Assembly (NCBI GenBank): GCA_024256265.1 | Contig: JACGUK010000014.1 | Span: 1 to 29,857 of the forward strand | DNA length: 29,857 nt | Direction: 5' to 3' | From: an archaeon | GTDB taxonomy: Archaea > Thermoproteota > Nitrososphaeria > Nitrososphaerales > JACAEJ01 | Shown: positions 14,838 through 22,635 of the stretch, piece after piece | Layout of the letters: every line of letters starts with the position of its first letter | Position numbering within the stretch: position 1 is the stretch's first letter | Notes under the pieces: model-generated | The model's database searches: none | What the model was told of the DNA's origin: nothing | What the model saw: only the letters and a program-made list of their open reading frames with translations | Translations under genes and position numbers: made by a program

Positions 14838-16014
14838 TTTTTTTGTTGGAGAAGCTCTTATTGGTGAGGAACCAGAAGTTGCACATATCGATCTTATTGT
14901 AGGCAAGAAGAATAGTTCTGTAGGCATTGCCTTTGCAAATTCAATTGCACAACCAAGAACAGGACATACACCCATTCTTGGTGTGATCAGACCGAATCTG
15001 CCAGCCAAACCTTCGACTCTCATAGTGCCAAAAGTTACTATAAGAAACCTTGAAGATGCAGAGAAAATATTTGGTCCTGCTCAAAGTGCTGTTGCTAAGG
15101 CAGTTGCAGATGCTGTAGAAGAAGGAATAATTCCTAAAGAACGAGCAGAAGAATTTGTCGTTATAGTTTCAGTTTTCATACATCCAAGGGGAAAAGATTA
15201 CCAGAGAATATACAGATACAATTATGCCGCAACAAAGCTTGCATTGAGGAGGGCTATGGAAAATTTTCCAAGTATAGATAAAGTTTTAGAGGAGAAGGAT
15301 AAAGCTATACATGGCATGATAGGGTTCAGGATTAATAATTTGAAGAAGCCTCCTTATCTAGAGGTTGCTCTTGACATTCCAGACTGGAGAAGAGTTGAAG
15401 GAATCATTAGGGCTTTGCCAAGAAGCGATGCAATAATTATAGAGGCTGGAACTCCATTAATTAAGAGGTATGGTGTTGAGGTTGTTCAGAAGATTCACCA
15501 GCTAAGACCTGAATCAGTTGTTATTGCTGACTTAAAGACTCTTGATACAGGAAACCTTGAAGCAAGGATAGCAGGAGATGCTACTGCAGATGTTATTGGT
15601 TTTTCAGGGCTTGCTCCAATAAAAACGATGGAGAAGTTCATAGAGGAGTGCAAAAAAATTGGAGATCTCTCTTTGATGGATACTCTGAATGTTCCAAATC
15701 CAGTAGAGATACTCAAAAAGCTGAAAATTAAGCCTGACATCATAGAACTTCATAGGGCTATAGATGTGGAGAATGAAGAGTATGCATGGGGTAATATTCA
15801 AGAAATAAGGGAATTATGTGGAAATGTATTGATTGCAGTTGCTGGTGGAATAAGAGTAAATAATGTGGAGGCTGCCTTAAAAGCAGGAGCTGACATCCTT
15901 GTGGTTGGCAGAGCCATCACAGCAGCAAAAGATGTTACTGGAGCTGCAAGAGCGTTCCTTCAGAAAATGGGTGTGGAAGAAGTCGATCAGTTCCGTGTAA
16001 TGACAGATTTTTGA
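14830..16014 (+). CDS. fae-hps: Bifunctional formaldehyde-activating enzyme / hexulose-6-phosphate synthase
   Basis: A 394-residue fusion of the usual size. Residues 1-160 are Fae ([40 protein letters not shown]), which condenses formaldehyde with tetrahydromethanopterin. Residues about 175-385 are the Hps TIM barrel ([37 protein letters not shown] with its D-x-K-x-x-D active site, [29 protein letters not shown]). Hps interconverts ribulose-5-phosphate plus formaldehyde and hexulose-6-phosphate. In archaea without an oxidative pentose phosphate pathway the enzyme usually makes pentoses and captures the released formaldehyde. No 3-hexulose-6-phosphate isomerase is nearby. The start ATG overlaps the preceding small gene by eight bases. 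Confidence 0.92.
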   Translation: MTDFFVGEALIGEEPEVAHIDLIVGKKNSSVGIAFANSIAQPRTGHTPILGVIRPNLPAKPSTLIVPKVTIRNLEDAEKIFGPAQSAVAKAVADAVEEGIIPKERAEEFVVIVSVFIHPRGKDYQRIYRYNYAATKLALRRAMENFPSIDKVLEEKDKAIHGMIGFRINNLKKPPYLEVALDIPDWRRVEGIIRALPRSDAIIIEAGTPLIKRYGVEVVQKIHQLRPESVVIADLKTLDTGNLEARIAGDATADVIGFSGLAPIKTMEKFIEECKKIGDLSLMDTLNVPNPVEILKKLKIKPDIIELHRAIDVENEEYAWGNIQEIRELCGNVLIAVAGGIRVNNVEAALKAGADILVVGRAITAAKDVTGAARAFLQKMGVEEVDQFRVMTDF

Positions 16015-16044
16015 TGGTTTGATGGATGTAATAATAATTAATTC

Positions 16045-16067
16045 TTAGGCATATGTAAAAAGCCTAA
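16045..16067. terminator. Possible hairpin after fae-hps
   Basis: TTAGGC and GCCTAA form a 6-bp stem around an 11-base loop, about 30 bases after the fae-hps stop. A strong T run does not follow, so termination here is only a possibility. Confidence 0.25.
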
Positions 16068-16106
16068 AAAGGAAAATCTTTGTCTAAATGTCTTACTGAT
16101 TTCTAC

Positions 16107-16130
16107 CGATATATTAATAAGGGTATATCG
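16107..16130. promoter_or_regulatory. Distal ModE-like operator upstream of tupA
   Basis: CGATATA and TATATCG are perfect inverted halves; written as CGATAT-N12-ATATCG the box has the same geometry as E. coli ModE sites. It lies two bases before the proximal box. Confidence 0.55.
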
Positions 16131-16131
16131 T

Positions 16132-16157
16132 CCGCTATATTGGACATAATATAACGG
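16132..16157. promoter_or_regulatory. Proximal ModE-like operator at the tupA start
   Basis: CCGCTATATT, six bases, then AATATAACGG form an inverted repeat with nine of ten matches. The core CGCTAT-N12-ATAACG matches the E. coli modA operator pattern CGTTAT-N12-ATAACG as I remember it. It ends directly before ATG 16158 and covers the probable transcription start, so bound regulator should block transcription. Confidence 0.65.
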
Positions 16158-17165
16158 ATGAGAATCATGAAGAAGAATACCATGATCTGGGCTAGCATCG
16201 TTATCATAGCGATTGTCATCTCAATCCTCGCAACGGCTTACTATACGGGCGCCTTTACCAGCAAAAGGTCGAAGCTAGTTATATCTACAACAACAAGCCT
16301 TTTCGATACAGGTCTCCTTGACGAAATTGAGGATCGGTTTGAAGCCAAGTATCCTTTCGATCTTTACTTTATATCTGTCGGGACAGGTCTAGCAATACAA
16401 CATGCCAAAAGAGGGGATGCTGACATGCTACTTGTACACGATCCACGAGCAGAATCTACTTTCTTGGCTGATGGATATGGTCTTTGTAGGAAGATAATTG
16501 CCTATAACTTCTATGTTATAGTAGGTCCAGAAGATGATCCCGTAGGGATTAAGAATCTGCCGCCTTTAGAAGCTTTGACAATGATAGTCGAGGCTGGCAG
16601 AAACGGAGAGGCAAAATGGGTATCTAGGGGAGACGGTTCTGGAACTCATTCCAAGGAAAAAAGTCTCTGGGCCATGGCAGGTTTTGATTCTAATGTATTG
16701 AGAGATGAGGGGTGGTACATAGAGGCTGGTACTAGCATGGGGGGAACTCTTGGAATCGCAAATAATTATTCAGCTTATACTCTCACTGACCTAGGCACCT
16801 ATCTAGCATACTACAATTATGGTGTTCCTACACCTGGAAAGATAAGTTTGATAGTACTAGTAGACCAAGGTCAAGAGCTGCTCAACGTCTACAGTGCTAT
16901 TGCCGTCAACCCAAGCGTATATGAAGGTTTGAACTTTGATGGTGCCATAACTTTCATAAAATTCTTGATCTCTGATGAAGGTCAGAGTGTCATTGAGGAA
17001 TATGGAAAAGAAGACTACGGTCAAAGCCTTTTCCTTCCAGCTGTGGAATTGCTGAAAGAAAACACGGACCCAACCCTCGTGAGTTTGATCAAAGATTATG
17101 CCTACATCGATGGAGAAGAGTGTCCGCCAGAATATCAAAATGGCCATCCTGAACTCTACAGTTGA
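16158..17165 (+). CDS. tupA: Tungstate ABC transporter substrate-binding protein
   Basis: A 335-residue extracytoplasmic binding protein. It has an N-terminal membrane segment (about residues 9-30) and then TupA motifs: ISTTTSLFDTGLLDEIEDRF, FISVGTGLAIQHAKRGDADM followed by LLVHDP, and FYVIVGPEDDPVGI. RGDGSGTHSKEKSLW supplies the second anion-binding loop. The TTTS and GTG signatures distinguish TupA from ModA and WtpA. It would bind tungstate, and perhaps molybdate, outside the membrane and deliver it to TupB. The hydrophobic N-terminus probably anchors it. Two ModE-like boxes directly precede the ATG. The next gene starts 31 bases downstream. Confidence 0.9.
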   Translation: MRIMKKNTMIWASIVIIAIVISILATAYYTGAFTSKRSKLVISTTTSLFDTGLLDEIEDRFEAKYPFDLYFISVGTGLAIQHAKRGDADMLLVHDPRAESTFLADGYGLCRKIIAYNFYVIVGPEDDPVGIKNLPPLEALTMIVEAGRNGEAKWVSRGDGSGTHSKEKSLWAMAGFDSNVLRDEGWYIEAGTSMGGTLGIANNYSAYTLTDLGTYLAYYNYGVPTPGKISLIVLVDQGQELLNVYSAIAVNPSVYEGLNFDGAITFIKFLISDEGQSVIEEYGKEDYGQSLFLPAVELLKENTDPTLVSLIKDYAYIDGEECPPEYQNGHPELYS

Positions 17166-17195
17166 ACTCATCTCTAGGAAATAAGATGATGTTCT

Positions 17196-17891
17196 ATGGT
17201 TTCTGAGATAATCGAAGGGCTGATAGAAGCCCTAAAACTCATTTTCTCTGGAGACCCTACTATAGTAGAGATTACAACGAGGTCTATCCTGATTTCTGGT
17301 ACAGCAACCTTTCTCTCAGCTCTATGGGGCGTCCCTATTGGCATGATCTTGGGTCTAAAAAAATTTCGAGGAAAAACTGTTTTAAAGAGTCTTTTCAACG
17401 CTTTGTTAGGCATACCTACTGTAGCCTTGGGATTGATTCTTTACCTCTTCTTTTCACGGTCAGGTCCACTAGGTTTCTTACAAATTCTATATACCCCTGT
17501 TGGGATCGTCATAGGACAAGCCATCTTGATAACTCCTATAACTGTCAGTTTTGTCACTAGCGCCATAGAGTCTGTAGACCCAGAGATAAGAGATCTGGCA
17601 AGAACTTTGGGTGCTTCAGAGACCCAAGCCTCTGTAGCAGTTCTGGGAGAATCTTCAAGTGGTTTTCTTCTCGCTATTATTGCCAGCTTCAATAGAGCCA
17701 TAGCCGAGCTTGGCATTGCCCTAATGATTGGAGGAAACATAAGAGGCATTACAAGGGTCTTAACAACTACTATAGCCTTGGAGACCACTAGGGGTGAGGT
17801 AGTTTTGGCAATAGCCTTGGCCATAATATTGCTTGTGATAGTTTCGGTTGTAAGCCTATCTATAAACCTCATTCAGAGGCGTAAAGCATGA
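17196..17891 (+). CDS. tupB: Tungstate ABC transporter permease
   Basis: A 231-residue membrane permease with five to six helices. The cytoplasmic EAA-type coupling loop is visible around residues 130-160: EIRDLARTLGASETQASVAV. It belongs to the family of TupB/ModB/WtpB-like permeases (ALLGIPTVALGLILYLFFSR, PITVSFVTSAIESVDP). The stop overlaps the start of tupC by four bases (ATGA), so both products are made together. It would form a homodimeric channel energised by TupC and loaded by TupA. No strong ribosome-binding site precedes ATG 17196. Confidence 0.9.
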   Translation: MVSEIIEGLIEALKLIFSGDPTIVEITTRSILISGTATFLSALWGVPIGMILGLKKFRGKTVLKSLFNALLGIPTVALGLILYLFFSRSGPLGFLQILYTPVGIVIGQAILITPITVSFVTSAIESVDPEIRDLARTLGASETQASVAVLGESSSGFLLAIIASFNRAIAELGIALMIGGNIRGITRVLTTTIALETTRGEVVLAIALAIILLVIVSVVSLSINLIQRRKA

Positions 17892-18616
17892 GTTATCTCA
17901 TAGAACTCAAAGATGTAACTAAAAGGTACGGAGAGATAGTAGCACTTAATAATATCAGCCTAAAAGTCACGAAGGGTGAAATCTTAGCCATAATAGGTCC
18001 TAATGGGTCTGGAAAGACCACTTTGTTACGAATCATGGCTGGCATTGACAAACCGACGAGTGGAGAAATCTACTTTGATGGTGCAAAAATTTATGATAAA
18101 AACATAGACGAAGTCAGATCGAGAAGCACCATGATCTTTCAAAGGACCGTTTTCTTCGGTACAACTGTCTACAAAAACCTTGCCTATGGCCTCAAACTGA
18201 GAGGATACTCAAAGAAGGAAATCAAAGAAAAAGTCAGGGAGGCTCTAAGGATAGTAAAGCTGGAAGGCTATGAGAGTAGGCCTGCAAAAAGACTATCTGG
18301 AGGTGAGCAACAAAGACTTTCTTTGGCTAGAGCCCTGATCCTTGGCACTGAGCTAATTTTACTTGATGAGCCCACAGCCAATCTCGACCCTTATAATGTT
18401 GCCATGATAGAGGAGATAATCTCGGAGATAAATAGGAATTTCAATACGACGATCATAATGGCAACACATAACATGTTTCAGGCAAAGCGTCTAGGCAAGA
18501 AAGTCGTATTTTTATTCAATGGAGAGGTTGTAGAAATTAGTAAGGCAGATAAGATATTTGAAGATCCTCAAGACAAACGAACAAAATCTTTTATCAAAGG
18601 TGAGATGATCTACTAA
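17888..18616 (+). CDS. tupC: Tungstate ABC transporter ATP-binding protein
   Basis: A 242-residue ABC ATPase with all motifs: Walker A GPNGSGKTT (about residues 36-44), Q-loop (IFQRTVFF), signature LSGGEQQR, Walker B LILLDEPTANLDP and switch histidine ATHN. There is no C-terminal TOBE/Mop domain, which fits TupC rather than ModC. Its start overlaps the end of tupB. A T-rich stretch after the stop (about 18665-18690) may end the operon. It drives tungstate import for W/Mo enzymes such as the formate dehydrogenase later in the window. Confidence 0.92.
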   Translation: MSYLIELKDVTKRYGEIVALNNISLKVTKGEILAIIGPNGSGKTTLLRIMAGIDKPTSGEIYFDGAKIYDKNIDEVRSRSTMIFQRTVFFGTTVYKNLAYGLKLRGYSKKEIKEKVREALRIVKLEGYESRPAKRLSGGEQQRLSLARALILGTELILLDEPTANLDPYNVAMIEEIISEINRNFNTTIIMATHNMFQAKRLGKKVVFLFNGEVVEISKADKIFEDPQDKRTKSFIKGEMIY

Positions 18617-18664
18617 TCCCATGTTGACTATAGACTGAAAGCACTTTATAGATAAATGTAAAAA

Positions 18665-18690
18665 TTTTTATTCTTCTAATTTTACCTTTG
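18665..18690 (+). terminator. T-rich stretch after tupC
   Basis: TTTTTATTCTTCTAATTTT-like pyrimidine-rich sequence follows the tup operon. Archaeal RNA polymerase often terminates at such T runs without a hairpin. It also lies close to the next gene's promoter. Confidence 0.3.
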
Positions 18691-18720
18691 TTTAATGTTC
18701 CTATACAATAAGGTGAAGAA

Positions 18721-19134
18721 TTGGACAAGATAGATCAGCAGATAATAGATGCATTGAAGGAGAATTCTAGGCTTACATACAGCGCAATAGGAAAGAAGAT
18801 AGGATTATCTGAAGTTGCCATAAGGAAGAGGATAAAGAATTTGATATCTAAGGGAGTGATAAAAAGGTTCACAGTCGAGGTTAATTTGAGCCAGAGGGCT
18901 AATGCAATAGTTCTAATCTCAGTAAGCCCATCAATATCCACTTCAGCCATTTCAGAGAAGCTTTGTAGAATAGAAGGGATAAAAGATGTCCATGAGATAA
19001 CTGGTCAATATGATATATTTGTGAACATCTCAGCGCCTAGCATTGCCGAAGTTAATAAATGCGTTGACGAAATTCGTAGCATAGAAGGCGTGGTCAATAC
19101 CAATACTATGATAATCCTTAAGAGCTGGGGCTAA
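18721..19134 (+). CDS. Lrp/AsnC family regulator, LysM-like
   Basis: A 137-residue Lrp-type regulator. Residues 1-50 form the helix-turn-helix (IDQQIIDALKENSRLTYSAI, GLSEVAIRKRIKNLISKG). Residues about 60-135 form the RAM ligand-binding domain (AIVLISVSPS, GIKDVHEITGQYDIFVNISA, MIILKSWG). The TTG start is supported by AAGGTGA four bases upstream. It sits immediately before homocitrate synthase and lysWXK, as LysM does near lysine genes in Sulfolobus, where lysine acts as its effector. That regulatory link is inferred from position here; other Lrp effectors are possible. Confidence 0.82.
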   Translation: MDKIDQQIIDALKENSRLTYSAIGKKIGLSEVAIRKRIKNLISKGVIKRFTVEVNLSQRANAIVLISVSPSISTSAISEKLCRIEGIKDVHEITGQYDIFVNISAPSIAEVNKCVDEIRSIEGVVNTNTMIILKSWG

Positions 19135-19141
19135 AAGAAAA

Positions 19142-19151
19142 ACTTATAAAT
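19142..19151 (+). promoter_or_regulatory. TATA box for homocitrate synthase
   Basis: ACTTATAAAT lies about 35 bases before ATG 19182, giving a leader of roughly ten bases. A separate promoter means the gene need not depend on the regulator's transcript. Confidence 0.5.
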
Positions 19152-19181
19152 GCGTTTTCCTAATAATTTGGACTAATATAG

Positions 19182-20405
19182 ATGAAATTTGGATTGGATA
19201 GTTCCAATTTAGAACCAAAAATGACGAAGATCGAATCGATTAGTCTAGCGAATAATTACAATAGAGTTCATAATAACTCCGTAGAAGACGTGCTAATATT
19301 GGATAGTACGTTAAGGGAAGGGGAACAAGCCCCTGGAGTATCCTTCACAATGCGCCAAAGGCTACAGATAGCTTGGATGCTAGATTACTTTGGGGTTGAT
19401 GCCATAGAGATAAGCCCTATAATTTCTCCCGATCATAAAGAATCTTGCAAGAGGCTTATCAAAGCTGGACTAAGCGCGAATATAATAGCTCATGTTAGAG
19501 CTTTGTCCGAGGATATAGATGTGGCTTTGGATTGTGATGCAAGCTGGATAGCCGTTTACCACTCTGTATCAGATATCCATTTAAAGCATAAACTTAGAAT
19601 ATCGAGAGAGGAAGCTATCAGCAGAGCTGTAAATGCTGTCGAATATGCAAAAAACCATGGACTTCGCTTACGCTTCACTGTAGAGGATGCCAGCAGGGCT
19701 GATCCTTCATTTCTTAAGAGTATATGTAAAGAGATTACAGAAGCAGGGGTGGATAGAATTAGTCTACCTGATACTTTAGGCATATTGAGACCAATGGGCA
19801 TGTATAACCTTGTTAAAACTGTTCGAGATGTAGTTAATACTCCTCTTGATGTTCACTGCCATAACGATCTAGGTTTGGCGACGGCCAACTCTTTAGCAGG
19901 TTTTGAAGCAGGGGCAAGTCAGATTCATGTTACTATAAATGGACTTGGTGAAAGAGTAGGTATTGCACCTCTTGCTGAAGTTGTAATGGCGTTGACATTA
20001 ATATATAACAAGAAACTCAAGGTGAAGCCGGACATGCTGAGAGAACTTTCAGATCTGATTGATATGTACACTGGAGTAAGGACTCCTGAATCGAAGCCAA
20101 TAGTGGGTGAGAATGCCTACAAGCATAAGGCTGGGACTCACATCGCAGCTATAATAAGGAATCCTGTAGCTTATGAGTTAGTACCTCCTAGGACTGTAGG
20201 GAATAGAAGGCGTATCATATTTGGCGAGCTATCTGGTAAGCATGGTGCTGCTTTTCTCTTACGTGTACTAGGTCTAAACCCAAGCATGGAAGAAGCTGTA
20301 AAGCTTGCCCAAGGTTTGAAGAGGCTTCGCTGTGGCGATCTATTTGAGCTGAGCTTATCTGAAGAGCTTGAAGGAGAGGCACTTAAGGTTGAGGATAAGT
20401 TTTAA
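19182..20405 (+). CDS. lysS: Homocitrate synthase, lysine (AAA) pathway
   Basis: A 407-residue member of the DRE-TIM/HMGL-like aldol-condensation family. After about 35 poorly conserved residues the motif DSTLREGEQAPGVSF appears, then IAHVRALSEDIDVALDC, YHSVSDIHLKHKLRIS, FTVEDASRADPSFL, LPDTLGILRP, the metal-binding HCHNDLGLATANSLAGFEAG and GLGERVGIAPLAEV. SDIH with HLKHKL and the absence of a large LeuA regulatory domain favour homocitrate synthase over isopropylmalate synthase. It condenses acetyl-CoA with 2-oxoglutarate to start lysine synthesis by the alpha-aminoadipate route. LysW follows 37 bases downstream, supporting this reading. Confidence 0.87.
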   Translation: MKFGLDSSNLEPKMTKIESISLANNYNRVHNNSVEDVLILDSTLREGEQAPGVSFTMRQRLQIAWMLDYFGVDAIEISPIISPDHKESCKRLIKAGLSANIIAHVRALSEDIDVALDCDASWIAVYHSVSDIHLKHKLRISREEAISRAVNAVEYAKNHGLRLRFTVEDASRADPSFLKSICKEITEAGVDRISLPDTLGILRPMGMYNLVKTVRDVVNTPLDVHCHNDLGLATANSLAGFEAGASQIHVTINGLGERVGIAPLAEVVMALTLIYNKKLKVKPDMLRELSDLIDMYTGVRTPESKPIVGENAYKHKAGTHIAAIIRNPVAYELVPPRTVGNRRRIIFGELSGKHGAAFLLRVLGLNPSMEEAVKLAQGLKRLRCGDLFELSLSEELEGEALKVEDKF

Positions 20406-20442
20406 GCTTACAATTGGTATAGCTCTTGAGGGGTGAGACTCA

Positions 20443-20610
20443 ATGAGATGCCCAGAATGTGATGGAGAGATACCTTTGGCAAAGGATGCAATAGAAGGAG
20501 AGATAATCACATGCCCTGATTGTGGAGGCTCTTTCGAGCTTTACAAGAAGAAAGATGGTAGCTTTGATCTGCGTGCAATACAAGTGATAGGCGAGGATTG
20601 GGGTGAGTAA
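20443..20610 (+). CDS. lysW: LysW amino-group carrier protein
   Basis: A 55-residue carrier protein. It has a zinc ribbon (CPEC near residues 3-6 and CPDC near 24-27) and ends with the defining EDWGE motif (residues 51-55). The terminal glutamate is linked to the amino group of alpha-aminoadipate (or glutamate), which is then processed while attached. GGGGTGAG six bases before the ATG is a strong ribosome-binding site. Its stop is in the same frame as lysX, only a few codons before it. Confidence 0.95.
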   Translation: MRCPECDGEIPLAKDAIEGEIITCPDCGGSFELYKKKDGSFDLRAIQVIGEDWGE

Positions 20611-20613
20611 GAG

Positions 20614-21462
20614 ATAGCTAAGATTTCTATGGTTTACGATTACATCAGATGGGAAGAGAAGGCTATAGCTGATGCAGCGAAGAAGAGAGGAGTAAATCTA
20701 AAACTAATAGACTCTAAAGATGTTTCTCTTCTCTTAGATAGTAATTACGAAGAGGAGTTTGGGAATGTTGTACTTCAGAGATGTTTGAGCTACTTTAGGA
20801 GCCTTCATCTCACAGCAGCTTTAGAGGCAAAAGGGATATCGGTGATAAATAATTTTAAAGTTGCCCTTACTGCTGGGAATAAGCTTCTCACCACTCTCGC
20901 TTTGATTAATGCTGGTATACCAACACCCCGTACAGCTCTATCTTTTACTTCTGAGAGTGCCATAAAATCCCTTGAGAAATTAGGCTATCCATCAGTCCTA
21001 AAGCCTACCATAGGTAGTTGGGGAAGGCTAGTAGCATTATTGAAGGATAGGGATTCAGCTGAGGCTATCTTCGAGGATAGAGAGCACATGTTCCCCCTAT
21101 ACCAAGTCTACTACATTCAAGAGTATGTGAAGCGTCCGCCAAGGGATATAAGAAGTATAGTGATAGATGATAAAGTTGTTGCTGCAATATATAGAGTATC
21201 TTTATCAGGGAACTGGAAGACGAACATGGCTTTAGGAGCAAAAGCAGAGAATTGTCCTATAACAAAAGAGCTAGAGGATATTTGCGTTAAAGCTTCAAAG
21301 GCAGTTGGTGGAGGAATATTAGGAGTTGATTGTATGGAAAGCCCTAATGGACTCTTAGTTCATGAAGTAAATAATACCACTGAGTTCAAGAATACGGTTC
21401 CTACTACGGGCGTGGATATACCAGGCTTGATAATAGATTACCTCGTAAAATACAGAAAATAG
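20614..21462 (+). CDS. lysX: LysX, LysW-alpha-aminoadipate ligase
   Basis: An ATP-grasp ligase that joins alpha-aminoadipate to the C-terminal glutamate of LysW. Motifs include VYDYIRWEEKAIADAAKKRG, LTAALEAKGISVINNFKVAL, YPSVLKPTIGSWGRLVALLK (ATP-binding loop), YYIQEYVKRPPRDIRSIVID and the C-terminal HEVNNTTEFKN, the substrate-specificity region. The first ATG is 20629, giving 277 residues, but that removes the first beta-strand residues. In frame before it the sequence reads AKISMVYDYI, preceded by ATA at 20614. ATA is seven bases after the strong GGTGA at 20602-20606. I therefore extend the gene to 20614 and suggest AUA initiation; 20629 is the conservative start. LysK follows after ten bases. 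Confidence 0.85.
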   Translation: MAKISMVYDYIRWEEKAIADAAKKRGVNLKLIDSKDVSLLLDSNYEEEFGNVVLQRCLSYFRSLHLTAALEAKGISVINNFKVALTAGNKLLTTLALINAGIPTPRTALSFTSESAIKSLEKLGYPSVLKPTIGSWGRLVALLKDRDSAEAIFEDREHMFPLYQVYYIQEYVKRPPRDIRSIVIDDKVVAAIYRVSLSGNWKTNMALGAKAENCPITKELEDICVKASKAVGGGILGVDCMESPNGLLVHEVNNTTEFKNTVPTTGVDIPGLIIDYLVKYRK

Positions 21463-21472
21463 GAGTTTAACC

Positions 21473-22582
21473 TTGGAGGAACAAGCTGTAAGTCTTTTAG
21501 AAGATATTTTAAAGATTTATACTCCTTCAGGTAGAGAAGAGCCTCTTTCTAGGTTTTTGGCTGAAAAGATGAAGAATCTTGGCTTTAAAGATGTTAGTAT
21601 AGATAAAGTGAACAATGTAATAGGAACTATAGGCTCAGGCTCTCCTTCGACATTGTTATGTGGGCACATGGATACTGTTCCTGGCATGCAACCCGTAAGA
21701 GTTGTTGATGGTCTTTTATTCGGTAGAGGCGCTGTAGATGCCAAATCCTCTCTTGCAGCCATGATCATGGCTACATCAAAATTCATAGATAGAGGAAATT
21801 TTGGGAAGATTACAGTATCAGGGGTTGTAGATGAGGAAGGAATGGGAATGGGTATAAGAGAGTTGATAAAGAACGATGTTAAAGCCGATTATGCCATCTT
21901 TGGAGAGCCTAGTGGCATTGAAAACATAACTATTGGTTATAAAGGTCGAATCTCATTGACGATTATATGCAAAACAGCTAGCGTTCATGCCAGCGCTCCT
22001 TGGATGTCACAAAATGCTATTGAGAAGGCATTTGAAGTCTGGAATGCAATAAGTGCTTATGTTTCAGAAAGAAAGGATGTAAATAATCGTTTTAATTCCT
22101 TGACCGCCTGCATCACAAAAATAAGAGGAGGAACTACTCATAATGTTTTGCCTGGTACGTGCAGAATAACTACAGATATAAGAATTCCTCCTCAAATGTC
22201 CTGCTCGAATGTTTGCCAAGATATAATGAAGATAATTGAAAGATACCAATCAGATTTATCTTTTCCAAAGATAGAGGTAGAGGTAAGAGATATGACGGAG
22301 CCCTTCGAGACCGATAAGAATTCACCTCTCATAAGAGCTTTAACCATAGCAATATCTGAGATAACAAAGAAAAGACCTTTACTATTAAGAAAAACTGGCA
22401 CAGGAGATATGAACGCTTTTGGGCATGCCTTTAAAGTGCCTGTAGTTACCTATGGTCCAGGAAACCCTCATCTGTCTCACACACATAAAGAGTGCATCGA
22501 AATTTCGGAGTACCTCTCAAGCATTGAAATCTACCATAAAGCCATACTAAATCTACATAAATTCTATCAAATGAACAAATAG
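21473..22582 (+). CDS. lysK: LysK, LysW-lysine hydrolase (M20 family)
   Basis: A 369-residue M20 metallopeptidase that releases lysine (or ornithine) from LysW at the end of the pathway. Metal-ligand motifs are LCGHMDTVPG, GRGAVDAKSSLAAMI, DEEGMGMGIRELI and FGEPSGIE, with the final LSHTHKECIE histidine near the C-terminus. The TTG start at 21473 has AGGAG about seven bases upstream and lies ten bases after lysX. The intermediate-step genes lysY, lysZ and lysJ are absent from the window, so they must lie elsewhere. Similar peptidases (ArgE/DapE) exist, but the LysW/LysX context fixes the call. Confidence 0.9.
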   Translation: MEEQAVSLLEDILKIYTPSGREEPLSRFLAEKMKNLGFKDVSIDKVNNVIGTIGSGSPSTLLCGHMDTVPGMQPVRVVDGLLFGRGAVDAKSSLAAMIMATSKFIDRGNFGKITVSGVVDEEGMGMGIRELIKNDVKADYAIFGEPSGIENITIGYKGRISLTIICKTASVHASAPWMSQNAIEKAFEVWNAISAYVSERKDVNNRFNSLTACITKIRGGTTHNVLPGTCRITTDIRIPPQMSCSNVCQDIMKIIERYQSDLSFPKIEVEVRDMTEPFETDKNSPLIRALTIAISEITKKRPLLLRKTGTGDMNAFGHAFKVPVVTYGPGNPHLSHTHKECIEISEYLSSIEIYHKAILNLHKFYQMNK

Positions 22583-22596
22583 AAATTCACCTTTTG

Positions 22597-22605
22597 TTTA
22601 TATAT
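22597..22605 (+). promoter_or_regulatory. TATA box for the second MFS gene
   Basis: TTTATATAT is centred about 35 bases before ATG 22636, giving a very short leader. Confidence 0.55.
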
Positions 22606-22635
22606 TGCTGAAAGCCATCTTGCCTGAGCGTAGCA

